Source: an uncultured Eubacterium sp.
GTDB lineage: Bacteria; Bacillota; Clostridia; Lachnospirales; Lachnospiraceae
NCBI GenBank assembly: GCA_910586225.1
Contig: CAJUIL010000027.1
Span: 1-57,231, forward strand
DNA length: 57,231 nucleotides
Reading direction: 5' to 3'
The notes beneath the pieces are model-generated. The model saw nothing but the letters and a program-made list of their open reading frames with translations. It was not told where the DNA came from and did not search any database. Numbering within the stretch: position 1 is the stretch's first letter; each line of letters begins with the position of its first letter. Below are positions 43,082 through 51,820 of the stretch, in pieces. The position numbers and the translations under genes are program-made.

Positions 43082-43655
43082 TTTTTACATTCCTGTCTAT
43101 CCAAGATTTCTTCGCATAATCCCATAAAATACGGGATCCATCGGCAGTATTTGCATTTCTGGCAAGCACCTGTGAAAGTTCCACACCATGCTCTATCCAT
43201 GACTTCCCATCTGTTGCATCGTTTAACATCAAAGGCTGAATATGATCCATTGCACGCGCAAACCTGGCTTCTGGTGTTTTTGACTCCTCAAACTCTTCCC
43301 ACAGATCACGCAGCCTTTGCTTTTGATCCTCTGGAAGCATTCCGTAAATACGGTCTGCGGCACATTCCTCCCTCGCACGCTGCGTCTTTTTGCCTTCCTC
43401 ATCGTAGGCATAAGTATCTCCCGCGTCAATTTCAACAACATCATGCAGCAACAGCATAGCTACGGTTTTCAGTACATCAATTTTTTCGTTTGCATATTCA
43501 TTTAACAAGATTGTCATAACTGCAGTATGCCAAGCGTGCTCTGCATCATTTTCTTTACGGGATGCATCGGATAGATAGGTTTGGCGCATGATCATTTTTT
43601 CTTTGTCGATTTCCCGAATAAAATCAAACTGCTTATTTAATCGTTCCTGATCCAT
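43044..43655 (-). CDS. HD domain hydrolase (YfbR/HDDC2-like)
   Basis: A 203-aa HD-domain phosphohydrolase, probably a 5'-deoxynucleotidase-type enzyme. The metal residues are in DAEHAWHTAVM near residue 38 and the HD pair in LLLHDVVEIDAGDTYAYDE near 68. A later D is in FARAMDHIQPL near 137, in the order of the HDDC2/YfbR group. GAAGGAG precedes ATG. Its 3' end overlaps the sigma-like gene, so the two are coupled. The actual nucleotide substrate is not readable from sequence. Confidence 0.88.
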   Translation of the reverse strand: MDQERLNKQFDFIREIDKEKMIMRQTYLSDASRKENDAEHAWHTAVMTILLNEYANEKIDVLKTVAMLLLHDVVEIDAGDTYAYDEEGKKTQRAREECAADRIYGMLPEDQKQRLRDLWEEFEESKTPEARFARAMDHIQPLMLNDATDGKSWIEHGVELSQVLARNANTADGSRILWDYAKKSWIDRNVKNGSIRESESEKE

Positions 43656-43679
43656 TTTTTCTCCTTCTCTGTTATTTCA

Positions 43680-44160
43680 AATTAACATCCCGCATTTCAC
43701 ATCGGGATTTAACTTTAACCCCTTCGGGGTATTTGTCTGATTCCGCCAGAGGCGGGATTTCGCAGTACCATTTTTACTGGTTGCCTCCTAAAGAAGGCTC
43801 TCCTACTTTCTTCTGTCCTCCAGCTTGTCGTTCTCTTCCCTTTCAGTTATGGCATGAATTCCGATACACTCATCTTCGGTGGCATTGCAACATACATATG
43901 AATGTGATCTTTGCATATATGCCCATCAATTTGATTCACCTGTTTCATCTCACACAGCTTCTTGATGATTTCAACCAAATCTTTTTTGTTTCTCCATACA
44001 TTATCTTTCTTCTATACTTCGGTATAAAAACAATATGATAGGAGCAGTTCATCTTGTATGTATTATACTTTGATTATCGATTTTGGATACCTCCTATGCT
44101 TTTGATATGGCCTGAGAAACCAATATCATTATAGCATAGGAGTTTTTTATACTCCACGCA
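43680..44160 (-). pseudogene. Truncated IS200/IS605 TnpA remnant with flanking hairpins
   Basis: The minus strand from 44052 to the TAA at 43847 encodes the N-terminal half of an IS200 transposase (MNCSYHIVFIPKYRRKIMY, then GHICKDHIHMYVAMPPKMSVS), including the HUH motif HIH. The catalytic-tyrosine part is missing. A frame after the stop (43716-43846) ends with PVKMVLRNPASGG, which could be the displaced C-terminus. Hairpins such as CCCCTTCGGGG and CCGCCAGAGGCGG at about 43690-43760 mark the element end. The gap between the HD gene and the exporter is therefore IS debris. Confidence 0.82.
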
Positions 44161-44163
44161 ACG

Positions 44164-45093
44164 CTACGGCTTTACCTGTTTAATTTCTTTATCTGGATTC
44201 ACATGAACCATAATATGTTTTACATTCGGAAATTCCTTTTCAATCCGGTTATGAACAGACTCCGCAATCGCATGTGTCTCTTGAAGTGTTTTTCTTCCAT
44301 CTGCGGCAATCTCTACATCTACATAAATCCGGTTTCCAAATTCCCTTGTAATCAACTCATCTACCCGAATAACCCCTTGCTGTCCCAGAACTGTACTTTT
44401 AAGCTGTGCTACCATGCTGTCATCACAGGATTTATCTACCATCTTATCTATCGCATCCTTAAATATATCATAAGCCGCTTTTACAATAAAGGCACAAATA
44501 ACAACTCCTGCTGCCGGATCCATAAACGGGAATCCCATTCTTGCTCCGAAAATGCCGACAAAAGATCCTACAGAAGACAGTGCGTCTGAACGATGATGCC
44601 AAGCATCTGCCATCAATGCCCCACAGTTGATCCGTTTGGCATGGATTTTCGTATACCAGAACATCCATTCCTTCACAAGGATGGAAACTACTGCGGCAAA
44701 AAGAGCAAGTGCTCCTGGAACAGCTATCTTCTCGTACCTTGCTGCCGCCAGCTTTTGAATTCCCGCATATCCAATACCAATTCCAGTTAGAAACAAAATG
44801 ATTGACAAAAGAAGTGCAGCCACACACTCCATACGTTCATGTCCATATGGATGTTCTTTATCTGCCTCTTTCCGCGAAATTTTTACGCCAACCATCACGA
44901 TCAATGTACTGAATACATCGGATGCTGAATGTACTGCATCCGAAACCATAGCTCCCGATGAAGCCACAATACCCGCAGCCATCTTAAATAGTGACAAAAA
45001 TATATTTGCAAGGATACTTGTTCTAGAAACCTTCATGACAACCTGCTCTGTCACATCCTTCGGTTCTCCACCACCTGTTTGCGTTGCGCTCAT
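44164..45093 (-). CDS. Cation diffusion facilitator (Ni/Co/Zn efflux)
   Basis: A CDF exporter with six membrane segments. The transport-site aspartates are visible in SGAMVSDAVHSASDVFS near residue 40 and in ADAWHHRSDALSSVG near 150. The C-terminal cytoplasmic domain (about 215-310) is the usual regulatory domain (VDVEIAADGRKTLQE). The ATG at 45093 follows GGGAGGTG; a longer frame starting at GTG lies inside that site. A NiCo riboswitch directly upstream on the same strand indicates that the physiological substrates are nickel or cobalt. Confidence 0.93.
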   Translation of the reverse strand: MSATQTGGGEPKDVTEQVVMKVSRTSILANIFLSLFKMAAGIVASSGAMVSDAVHSASDVFSTLIVMVGVKISRKEADKEHPYGHERMECVAALLLSIILFLTGIGIGYAGIQKLAAARYEKIAVPGALALFAAVVSILVKEWMFWYTKIHAKRINCGALMADAWHHRSDALSSVGSFVGIFGARMGFPFMDPAAGVVICAFIVKAAYDIFKDAIDKMVDKSCDDSMVAQLKSTVLGQQGVIRVDELITREFGNRIYVDVEIAADGRKTLQETHAIAESVHNRIEKEFPNVKHIMVHVNPDKEIKQVKP

Positions 45094-45116
45094 TCTAAAA
45101 ATCACCTCCCAAATTT

Positions 45117-45173
45117 AAAAGAAAAAGCACCTGCGGCAACAATAATTGTCCAAAACTACTGTCCCACAAGTGC
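45117..45173 (-). terminator. Riboswitch expression-platform terminator
   Basis: The 3' part of the aptamer, GCACTTGTGG (45173-45164), can pair with CCGCAGGTGC (45136-45127) through 10 pairs including two G-U. The stem is followed by TTTTTCTTTT. Forming it destroys P4 and the terminal junction, so metal binding should prevent termination and turn the exporter on. Confidence 0.8.
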
Positions 45174-45245
45174 CTGTACCACTTGCTGTCTCTTACGACC
45201 CGGCTTATAGCCCACGCTACCGCCTGCTCGATTGAACTGTATCTC
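45155..45245 (-). promoter_or_regulatory. NiCo (czcD-motif) riboswitch
   Basis: On the minus strand the conserved segments appear in order: GAGCAGGC (45229-45222), AGCCGGG with CGTAAG in the middle, GACAGCAAGTG, and the terminal GTGGGACAGT (45167-45158). These fit the czcD RNA motif, which cooperatively binds Co2+ or Ni2+ at a four-way junction. It precedes a CDF exporter, its typical target. Stem P4 pairs CAAGTG with CACTTG. Confidence 0.87.
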
Positions 45246-45510
45246 TGCTGCGAATGCTGCATGATAAAAGATAACATTCTACCGCTTCTTAATATCATAT
45301 GCAGCCTATCCTTAATAAGCTACTTCTATTGTTGAATTGTTAGTATTTTCCAATATAACAAAACTATTTTGAAACTTAATTTTTACATATGCTCTTTTTG
45401 CTCTCACATATTGGTTTGCGTAAAATTATATTTATTTATAATATTCCATGTGTAGTCTTGCATTTAAATAAATTTTATATTTTAGCAATACGTTTTTCTG
45501 TAAATGGTGA

Positions 45511-46884
45511 TTATCCAGCTCTGTATGGCTCTGCTGTTTTTATAACTATCTTCGTTTTCCATTTTCCTTGTAGCACTCTGATTACATTTGCAGCACCCGT
45601 CAAGGCCCATGTCAAACCGTTTGTATACCATACACCCCAAATCCCAACAGATGGAAGCATCAACAGCAGATAAGCGAATCCTACACGTCCAATGACTTCT
45701 GTAACGCCGTTGATCATCGCAAAGGCCGCGTCGCCAACTCCGTTCAGCATACCACGCATAATATAGATTAAGCCAAGTCCAATATACATCAGGCTTGTGA
45801 TCTGCAAGCCTTTACCTCCGATTGCGATCACTTCAGGATCATTTACAAAAAATCCCACAATCTTATCGCCAAACAGGAACATTACAGCAACCATAAGTAA
45901 GCTGAAAATAACAACGATCCAGACACTGACCTTACACCCGGCCGTCACCCTGTCATAACGCCTAGCTCCGGCATTTTGCCCTGCAAAGGTCGACAATGCC
46001 GTTCCAAGAGAACCAAATGGCTGCTGCACAAGCTGTTCTACACGGCTGGTTGCCGTATACGCCGCCATAACAACTGAGCCAAACTGATTGACAACGCTTT
46101 GCAGCGCTACGCAGGAAAACGCAATAAGCGCATTCTGCGCTGCAATCGGCAGCCCAAGCCGCAAACTGTCACGCAAAATTTCCATATCAAATCGAAAATG
46201 GCGTTTTTTTAGCTGCAGGTAAGGATTTTTATACATCCCAAACCAAATAGATCCTACCATTGCTGCAATCTGCGCAAAAACCGTCGCCCATGCAGCTCCT
46301 GCAACTCCCATCTGAAAAACAACGACAAACAATAAATCCAACACAATATTAATACCGCTTGCAGCTACTAAAAAAATCAGTGGTGTTTTTGAATCACCTA
46401 AAGCCCGTAAAATAGAGGAAATCATATTATAGCCTGCCACAACTATGGTAGCGCCGCATACAATACGCATATAAACTAACGCATCTGCAAAATTTTCCTG
46501 TGGTGTATGCATGATATGCAGGATTGGCTTTGCCAATAATGCCCCGCACAAACTCATCATGATTCCCGCTGCTGCGGTAATATACGCAGCATTTGCAATG
46601 ATTTTTTTTACAAACTCATCTTGCCCTGCTCCAAAATATTGTGAGATTAAAATTCCTAATCCTGCTCCAAGTCCCATACATAAGGAAAAAAACAAGAAAT
46701 TTAAACTACCTACAGAGCCTACTGCCCCAAGCGCATGTGAACCTACAAATTTACCGACAATCACAGAATCAGCCATATTGTAGAATTGCTGGAAGATATT
46801 TCCTACAAGCATTGGCAATGCAAATCTGAGTAGCAGACCTGCCGCATTTCCCTGTGTCATGTCACATACATATTTTCTTTCCAT
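45511..46884 (-). CDS. MATE family efflux transporter
   Basis: A 12-helix transporter of the MATE family (457 aa), exporting drugs or metabolites in exchange for Na+ or H+. N-terminal family motifs include ALPMLVGNIFQQFYNMADSV and IVGKFVGSHALGAVG. The second half repeats the pattern from about residue 235 (RLGLPIAAQNALIAF). AGGC followed by GGGATGG lies at the start. It is single, with AT-rich gaps on both sides. The substrate cannot be inferred. Confidence 0.92.
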   Translation of the reverse strand: MERKYVCDMTQGNAAGLLLRFALPMLVGNIFQQFYNMADSVIVGKFVGSHALGAVGSVGSLNFLFFSLCMGLGAGLGILISQYFGAGQDEFVKKIIANAAYITAAAGIMMSLCGALLAKPILHIMHTPQENFADALVYMRIVCGATIVVAGYNMISSILRALGDSKTPLIFLVAASGINIVLDLLFVVVFQMGVAGAAWATVFAQIAAMVGSIWFGMYKNPYLQLKKRHFRFDMEILRDSLRLGLPIAAQNALIAFSCVALQSVVNQFGSVVMAAYTATSRVEQLVQQPFGSLGTALSTFAGQNAGARRYDRVTAGCKVSVWIVVIFSLLMVAVMFLFGDKIVGFFVNDPEVIAIGGKGLQITSLMYIGLGLIYIMRGMLNGVGDAAFAMINGVTEVIGRVGFAYLLLMLPSVGIWGVWYTNGLTWALTGAANVIRVLQGKWKTKIVIKTAEPYRAG

Positions 46885-46960
46885 CCCTTGCCTCCGGCAT
46901 CTATATTTATGATCGCTTACTACTTAAGCTTTTAAATCTGTTTTACAAAAGCCTTCATGC

Positions 46961-48013
46961 TCAAAATAATTCTGATCTGCCAATCGCATCACGCAACTTT
47001 TGTTCCGTACAAAGCGCATAAACCTCATTATCCAACTCAGAAAGCTTCTGCGCCTTTTTTATTTTTTTCCAATATCTCTGCGACTGTACAAAATCCTGAC
47101 TCATATAAAGCCAAAGCTCTTTCATTTTAAACAACACATTTTTTTCACTGGACAGTACGAGAGTATAATCATCCATCAAGCGCCTATGCAGTGCATACCG
47201 CCGTTTTCTCTCCTCTTTTTCTATTTCTGCATTCAAAAATCGCTGATACACCGCTGTTTTTTCTCCTCTTTCTTCGCTGCCGCCGTTTTCTCTTACCTTA
47301 ATTTCCTGTACTAGCCTTGGATTGACCAAAAGCCCTCTTCCTATCATGATCGCAGATAGATTTGGAAAACGTGCCATAAGAGACTGCGCATCTGATGCTT
47401 GAAAGATATCACCGTTATAACAAAGCTCTGTTTCCATATGCTCATATATAGAAGCAGCTTGTGAAAAAACATTTAAATCTGGCAAATTATTATAAAAATC
47501 CTTTTGTACACGCGGATGAATGATAAGCTCTGATAAAGGACAGGCTGCAAAAATATACAAAAGTCTTTGAAATTCTTCCGGCTTGTCCTTTCCAATTCTT
47601 GTTTTGACCGATAATTTCATTCCATCCCGTTCCATCGCATTGCAAACAGTCGTCAAAAACCTCTCCAGCTGCTCTGGCACTGTTAAAAAACCAGAACCTC
47701 TTTTTTTCGATACGACCGTTTTTGACGGACATCCCAGATTCAAATTTATCTCCTGATATCCGTATTCCTCATGTAATACTTTAGCAATCCTTACAAACTC
47801 GTCTGGCTGATTGGACATGATTTGCGGAATTACAGTTATTCCCTGGTTATGCTCCGCCATCACATCATTACGTTCTTTTGTACTTAAGTGCTTCTTTTCT
47901 TTTGGAACAAGAAACGGTGTATAATATCGGTCAAGTCCTGGATAAAATGCATAATGCGCCTGTCTATATAGATACCCTGTAATTCCTTCTAACGGTGCAA
48001 AATAATACTTCAT
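46961..48013 (-). CDS. dus: tRNA-dihydrouridine synthase
   Basis: Dus reduces uridine to dihydrouridine in the tRNA D-loop using FMN and NADPH. It starts MKYYFAPLEGITGYLYR. The catalytic cysteine is in NLNLGCPSKTVVSKKRGSGF near residue 98. VKTRIG near 140 and IIHPR followed by YNGDIF near 200 are family motifs. Length 350 aa. It starts only five bases after gltX, with no own ribosome binding site, so translation is probably coupled to gltX; both act on tRNA. Confidence 0.9.
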   Translation of the reverse strand: MKYYFAPLEGITGYLYRQAHYAFYPGLDRYYTPFLVPKEKKHLSTKERNDVMAEHNQGITVIPQIMSNQPDEFVRIAKVLHEEYGYQEINLNLGCPSKTVVSKKRGSGFLTVPEQLERFLTTVCNAMERDGMKLSVKTRIGKDKPEEFQRLLYIFAACPLSELIIHPRVQKDFYNNLPDLNVFSQAASIYEHMETELCYNGDIFQASDAQSLMARFPNLSAIMIGRGLLVNPRLVQEIKVRENGGSEERGEKTAVYQRFLNAEIEKEERKRRYALHRRLMDDYTLVLSSEKNVLFKMKELWLYMSQDFVQSQRYWKKIKKAQKLSELDNEVYALCTEQKLRDAIGRSELF

Positions 48014-48018
48014 TGTGC

Positions 48019-49671
48019 CTATAACCGTTCCAAGAACTGATCCAGACGCCGCTGCACCGTTTCTTCACCAAGTACCTTCATGATCGTATACAGATCCGGC
48101 GAATTTTTATGTCCCGTGACCGCAACACGCACCATCGTACACAAATCTGAAATAGATCCCCTATAATCCTGTGGATGCTTTTTATATTCCTTCATATCTG
48201 GACAATAACCCATAGGTTCACCAAGTGCCTTCATATTCGAAAACCACTCATTCGTATCCAAAAACAGATTTTTCTTATATTCGCCAATTACTTCGGCCAG
48301 CTGTTCTTTTGTATATTTATCATCCAGCTCATATACAACAACCTGTTCAAATTTTTCCTGCGGCATATAGAGATAGTCAAACATCTGCGTTAGCTCGCTC
48401 CATTTTGACACATCCTTTCGTACCTTTTTTCCAGACATCTTCCACAAAGCAATCGTTTCTTGAAACTGATCCTGATGTGCTTTTGCAAATTGGTATAGAT
48501 CTGGTTCGTATTGCTGCGCCCACTCTAAAATCTGTTTCTCACACATAGCAATGGAAAATCCTGCAATAATCTCTCTACTGACATCTGTCAATTTTACCAT
48601 ATCAAATAATGCGCCACTAACAGGCATCTTTGAACAAGAAAGCTCAAAATCTTCTCCTGTCTTGTCCGGATTTGCTTTATGCCATTCCTCATAATTGGAG
48701 TTAGCAATCGTCAGTAAATATTCTTTCACACTATCCGACGGAAATCCCTCTTCCAGATAATAACTTACCGCAGCCTCTGGATCCTTGCGTTTGCTTAACT
48801 TACGTTTCGCATTTCCGTCCATTTTCATGATTGGAGATATATGCAGATACTCTGGCGCTGTAAATCCACACAGATCAAACATTTGCTTGTGGACCGGATA
48901 GGATGCCATCCACTCATCTCCTCGGACAACTAAATTTGTCCTCATAAAATGATCGTCTACGATATGTGCAAAATGATAGGTCGGTATACCATCTGATTTC
49001 AATAGTACAATATCCATACGGTTTTCTGGCATTTCTATTTTCCCGCGAATCGGATCGGAATACATAATATGCTTTTCGTCAGATCCGTTAGATCTCAATC
49101 GGACTACAAATGGAATCCCCGTCTTTACCTTTTGTTCAATCTGCTCGTATGTCAGATCCCTGCAACGCGCATAAGCCCCATAATATCCAAGATCATCCTT
49201 TTTCTCTTCCTGCTGTTTTCGTATATGATCCAATTCCTCTGCCGTACAAAAACATGGATAGGCATACCCGGCCCGCATAAGCTCTTTTACACAAATCTGG
49301 TATATTTTCTTCCGCTCACTTTGCTTATATGGCCCATATGCCTTTTCACCTCCTGCAAAAGGTCCTTCATCAAAAGCTACGCCATACCCCGCGAGAGACT
49401 GAATGATTTCTTTTACACCACCCTTTAGCTCTCGCTTTTTATCAGTATCTTCAATTCGAAGATAGAATATGCCATTGGTCTGTTTTGCAAGCCTGCTGGA
49501 AATCATAGCTGCGTACAGTCCTCCAATATGCATATAACCGGTCGGGCTTGGTGCAAACCGTGTTACGTATGCTCCCTGCGGCAGCTCCCGCGTTGGAAAA
49601 CGCTTTTCCAAGTCTTCGATCGTATCCTTAATATCTGGAAAGATCAATTCCGCTAATTTATGATGATCCAT
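48019..49671 (-). CDS. gltX: Glutamyl-tRNA synthetase
   Basis: A class I aminoacyl-tRNA synthetase charging tRNA(Glu), and possibly tRNA(Gln) for later amidation. The HIGH-type motif is in FAPSPTGYMHIGGLYAAMISS near residue 40 and the KMSKS-type motif is KRKLSKRKD near 290. The 550-aa length is typical of the long clostridial form. GGGGAGG precedes ATG. It is first in a two-gene unit with dus. As an essential function beside a plasmid-type origin it is strong evidence for a chromid or an integrated plasmid, unless a second copy exists. Confidence 0.95.
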   Translation of the reverse strand: MDHHKLAELIFPDIKDTIEDLEKRFPTRELPQGAYVTRFAPSPTGYMHIGGLYAAMISSRLAKQTNGIFYLRIEDTDKKRELKGGVKEIIQSLAGYGVAFDEGPFAGGEKAYGPYKQSERKKIYQICVKELMRAGYAYPCFCTAEELDHIRKQQEEKKDDLGYYGAYARCRDLTYEQIEQKVKTGIPFVVRLRSNGSDEKHIMYSDPIRGKIEMPENRMDIVLLKSDGIPTYHFAHIVDDHFMRTNLVVRGDEWMASYPVHKQMFDLCGFTAPEYLHISPIMKMDGNAKRKLSKRKDPEAAVSYYLEEGFPSDSVKEYLLTIANSNYEEWHKANPDKTGEDFELSCSKMPVSGALFDMVKLTDVSREIIAGFSIAMCEKQILEWAQQYEPDLYQFAKAHQDQFQETIALWKMSGKKVRKDVSKWSELTQMFDYLYMPQEKFEQVVVYELDDKYTKEQLAEVIGEYKKNLFLDTNEWFSNMKALGEPMGYCPDMKEYKKHPQDYRGSISDLCTMVRVAVTGHKNSPDLYTIMKVLGEETVQRRLDQFLERL

Positions 49672-49987
49672 ATTTCATCCTCCCCTGCCTGTCTCAAATT
49701 TAACTGTTACCACATTATACTATTTTTTTGCCAAAATGCAATTCTTTCTTTCAAGAAAAATGAATTTTCTATCATAATAATTAATCGCAGCAACAGAACA
49801 AGCCTATTACTTGTAGATTATTGAAAGTTGTTTTTGCAGCAGGATTTGTAATACAGCACATTCACCAAAAGCATACGATAAAAGAATGCTCCTTGTAGAA
49901 CAAATATCTTTGTCTCCCTTTCTACACTAACTAAATACTTTGATCTTGTGAGTTTTAATTTAAAAAACTAATCCGTTTTTTATTCTT

Positions 49988-51460
49988 TTAAAAACACCAC
50001 TTTACAACTTTTTGAAAAATAAAATAACGCACAAGGTACTTTCTAATGTAGTTTGCAAACCAAAACTATACGAAAGAGAGTGACCTTGTACGTCTGACTT
50101 ATTATACAACGAAAATAATCTGATTGATAGGCTGTATCGTTATTTTTACATTTATGTTAAAACTTTTTCCATGCCAACGGCTGAAACCCTATTCCTGCTG
50201 GTATTATCTATCCTGTCTATGGAGTCGGCAGGTTCCATCCGTTCCTTGTACAGGCACTTTTTATCAGGAATCACAAAAAAATCCCTGAATGCATTTTATT
50301 ATGCATACTCCTATGCAAAGGCGGATTATTCCAGATTTATGAATGTCACTGCCAGCATAGCTTTAAAACTCATATCCGAAAATCTGTCCTCACAGCCTGT
50401 TTTTCTGTGTATGGATGATACAATGGTCCCGAAGTATGGCAAAAAATTTGAAGTTCTTTCAGTACTTTTTGGTCATGCAGTGCTTAATGGTTCAAATTAT
50501 CTGAACGGGCGCTGCTTCGTAGCGTAATGCCCTGTGTCCCGGTATGGAATAAAAATAGGCCCCATTACCTTTCTGTCCCGCTTGGACACCGTATGTGGCA
50601 GAAAAAGGAATCCAAGCTTGAGCTTGCTTCGTTTATGGTGCGCCGGGTCATGCCGGAACTACGCACAAAGAAGAATGTTATTATCCTCTGTGACAACTGG
50701 TATGTAAAAAAGAACCTTGTTTCTATCGTAGACGAATACGAAAACCTTGACCTTATTGGAAATGCAAGGTCTGATTCCTTTATTTATGACCTGCCGCAGT
50801 AGCGGACCGGAAATAAGGGCCGGCTGGCATCGTATGGGAAAAGGCTTTCCATCCAGGATGATTTTACGCTGTCGGAAGAAAAAATTGGAGACTATACATG
50901 GCTGTGCGCCGCGTCCTTACAAACATTTTTGGCAAAAGGGAAGTCCTTGCGTATGTAACGTCCCCGGAAAAGGAATCCGGCAGCAAGTGCCTGTTTTTCA
51001 GCACAGTTTTTCCGCAGCAGCTGCAGATATTTTTTGCATAGCAGGAAAAGCCCCGCTAAGCCGGACGGGGGAGCGGCCGTATGCAGTTTATTCCTTTGAT
51101 GCGTACGCTTTCCGATGGCCAATTAAAGTCAGTTACTACGAGCAAAATACATTCTGGTCATTGTGCAGCTACATGGTACACAGCAGAAAAGGTGTTGAGA
51201 TGCTTGTCAATTTAATCAACATAGCATATTGCGTAATGAAACTTCTGCCGTATCAGGACGAAGCATTTTCAAAATATCATACAGAAAGTGTGCAGTATTC
51301 AGATTTGCCCTCAGCGAAGAAATCCGGCAGCAGGTATTTTATGTCCATTTCGTGAAAAACATCAAAACCCATATAAAATCAAGTTCCATAATTAATACTT
51401 TAAAACAGCTGGTTCAGAAACAGGGGTATTATTTATAAAGTTGTAAAGTGATGTTTTAAA
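49988..51460 (+). mobile_element. Decayed DDE insertion sequence with terminal inverted repeats
   Basis: Imperfect terminal inverted repeats (21 of 23 matched) lie at 49988-50010 and 51438-51460, sharing CACTTTACAACTT. Between them is one transposase gene broken by several frameshifts and stops. The 319-base gap before it (49672-49987) contains nothing recognisable. No clear target-site duplication is visible. Confidence 0.85.
50102..51438 (+). pseudogene. Disrupted IS4-like DDE transposase
   Basis: The first DDE block is FLCMDDTMVPKYGKKFEV (about 50400-50455). The second region, VIILCDNWYVKKNL, is near 50685, and a third, PIKVSYYEQNTFWSLC, carries the glutamate near 51130. The frame changes at about 50525, a TAG stands after YDLPQ at about 50800, and further shifts occur near 50940-51060. 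The order and spacing match IS4/IS701-like transposases. Transposition activity is excluded unless programmed frameshifts restore it, which the number of lesions makes unlikely. Confidence 0.85.
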
Positions 51461-51589
51461 AATTAATCTATCAGCATTCCCTTTCTTTGATGCCTTTTCT
51501 ACTTCTTTTAAAGATATTTCCATCCTTTTTACACATTGTTAACAATTATAATTATCCAGTCCGGAATTAATGTAAGATATAGTTTAATA

Positions 51590-51803
51590 TGAGTATTATA
51601 TTAACAGACGTTGCGGCATCACATACAATATTTCTAAACCATTTTTCAGCCGCTCTATATATTCGGGGAGTGCCGCATGAGTATTACCCCACGCGGCTTG
51701 AGTTATGAAAAATTATATCAGCTTGTCAGCTAATACTTGTTTATCATACCCTTTTCTTGTGACGACTTTGTGAACACAATCTAAAAAAAAGCTAAACATT
51801 ATA
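51590..51803 (-). pseudogene. Coding-like fragment, family unknown
   Basis: Part of the 360-base gap between the IS and the peptidase gene. The minus strand from the ATG near 51803 reads HKVVTRKGYDKQVLADKLI, then an in-frame TAA, and continues in the same frame with QAAWGNTHAALPEYIERL and KNGLEILYV. The composition looks like protein, but there is no ribosome binding site and the frame is interrupted. It may be the remnant of a gene cut by the IS insertion. Confidence 0.3.
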
Positions 51804-51820
51804 AATTTGAAAGGAAGAAA

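Noticed and set aside
48019..49671. Glutaminyl-tRNA synthetase
   Set aside because: The HIGG and KLSKRKD motifs and overall pattern fit bacterial GltX, and the anticodon-binding half is helical, not beta-barrel-like.
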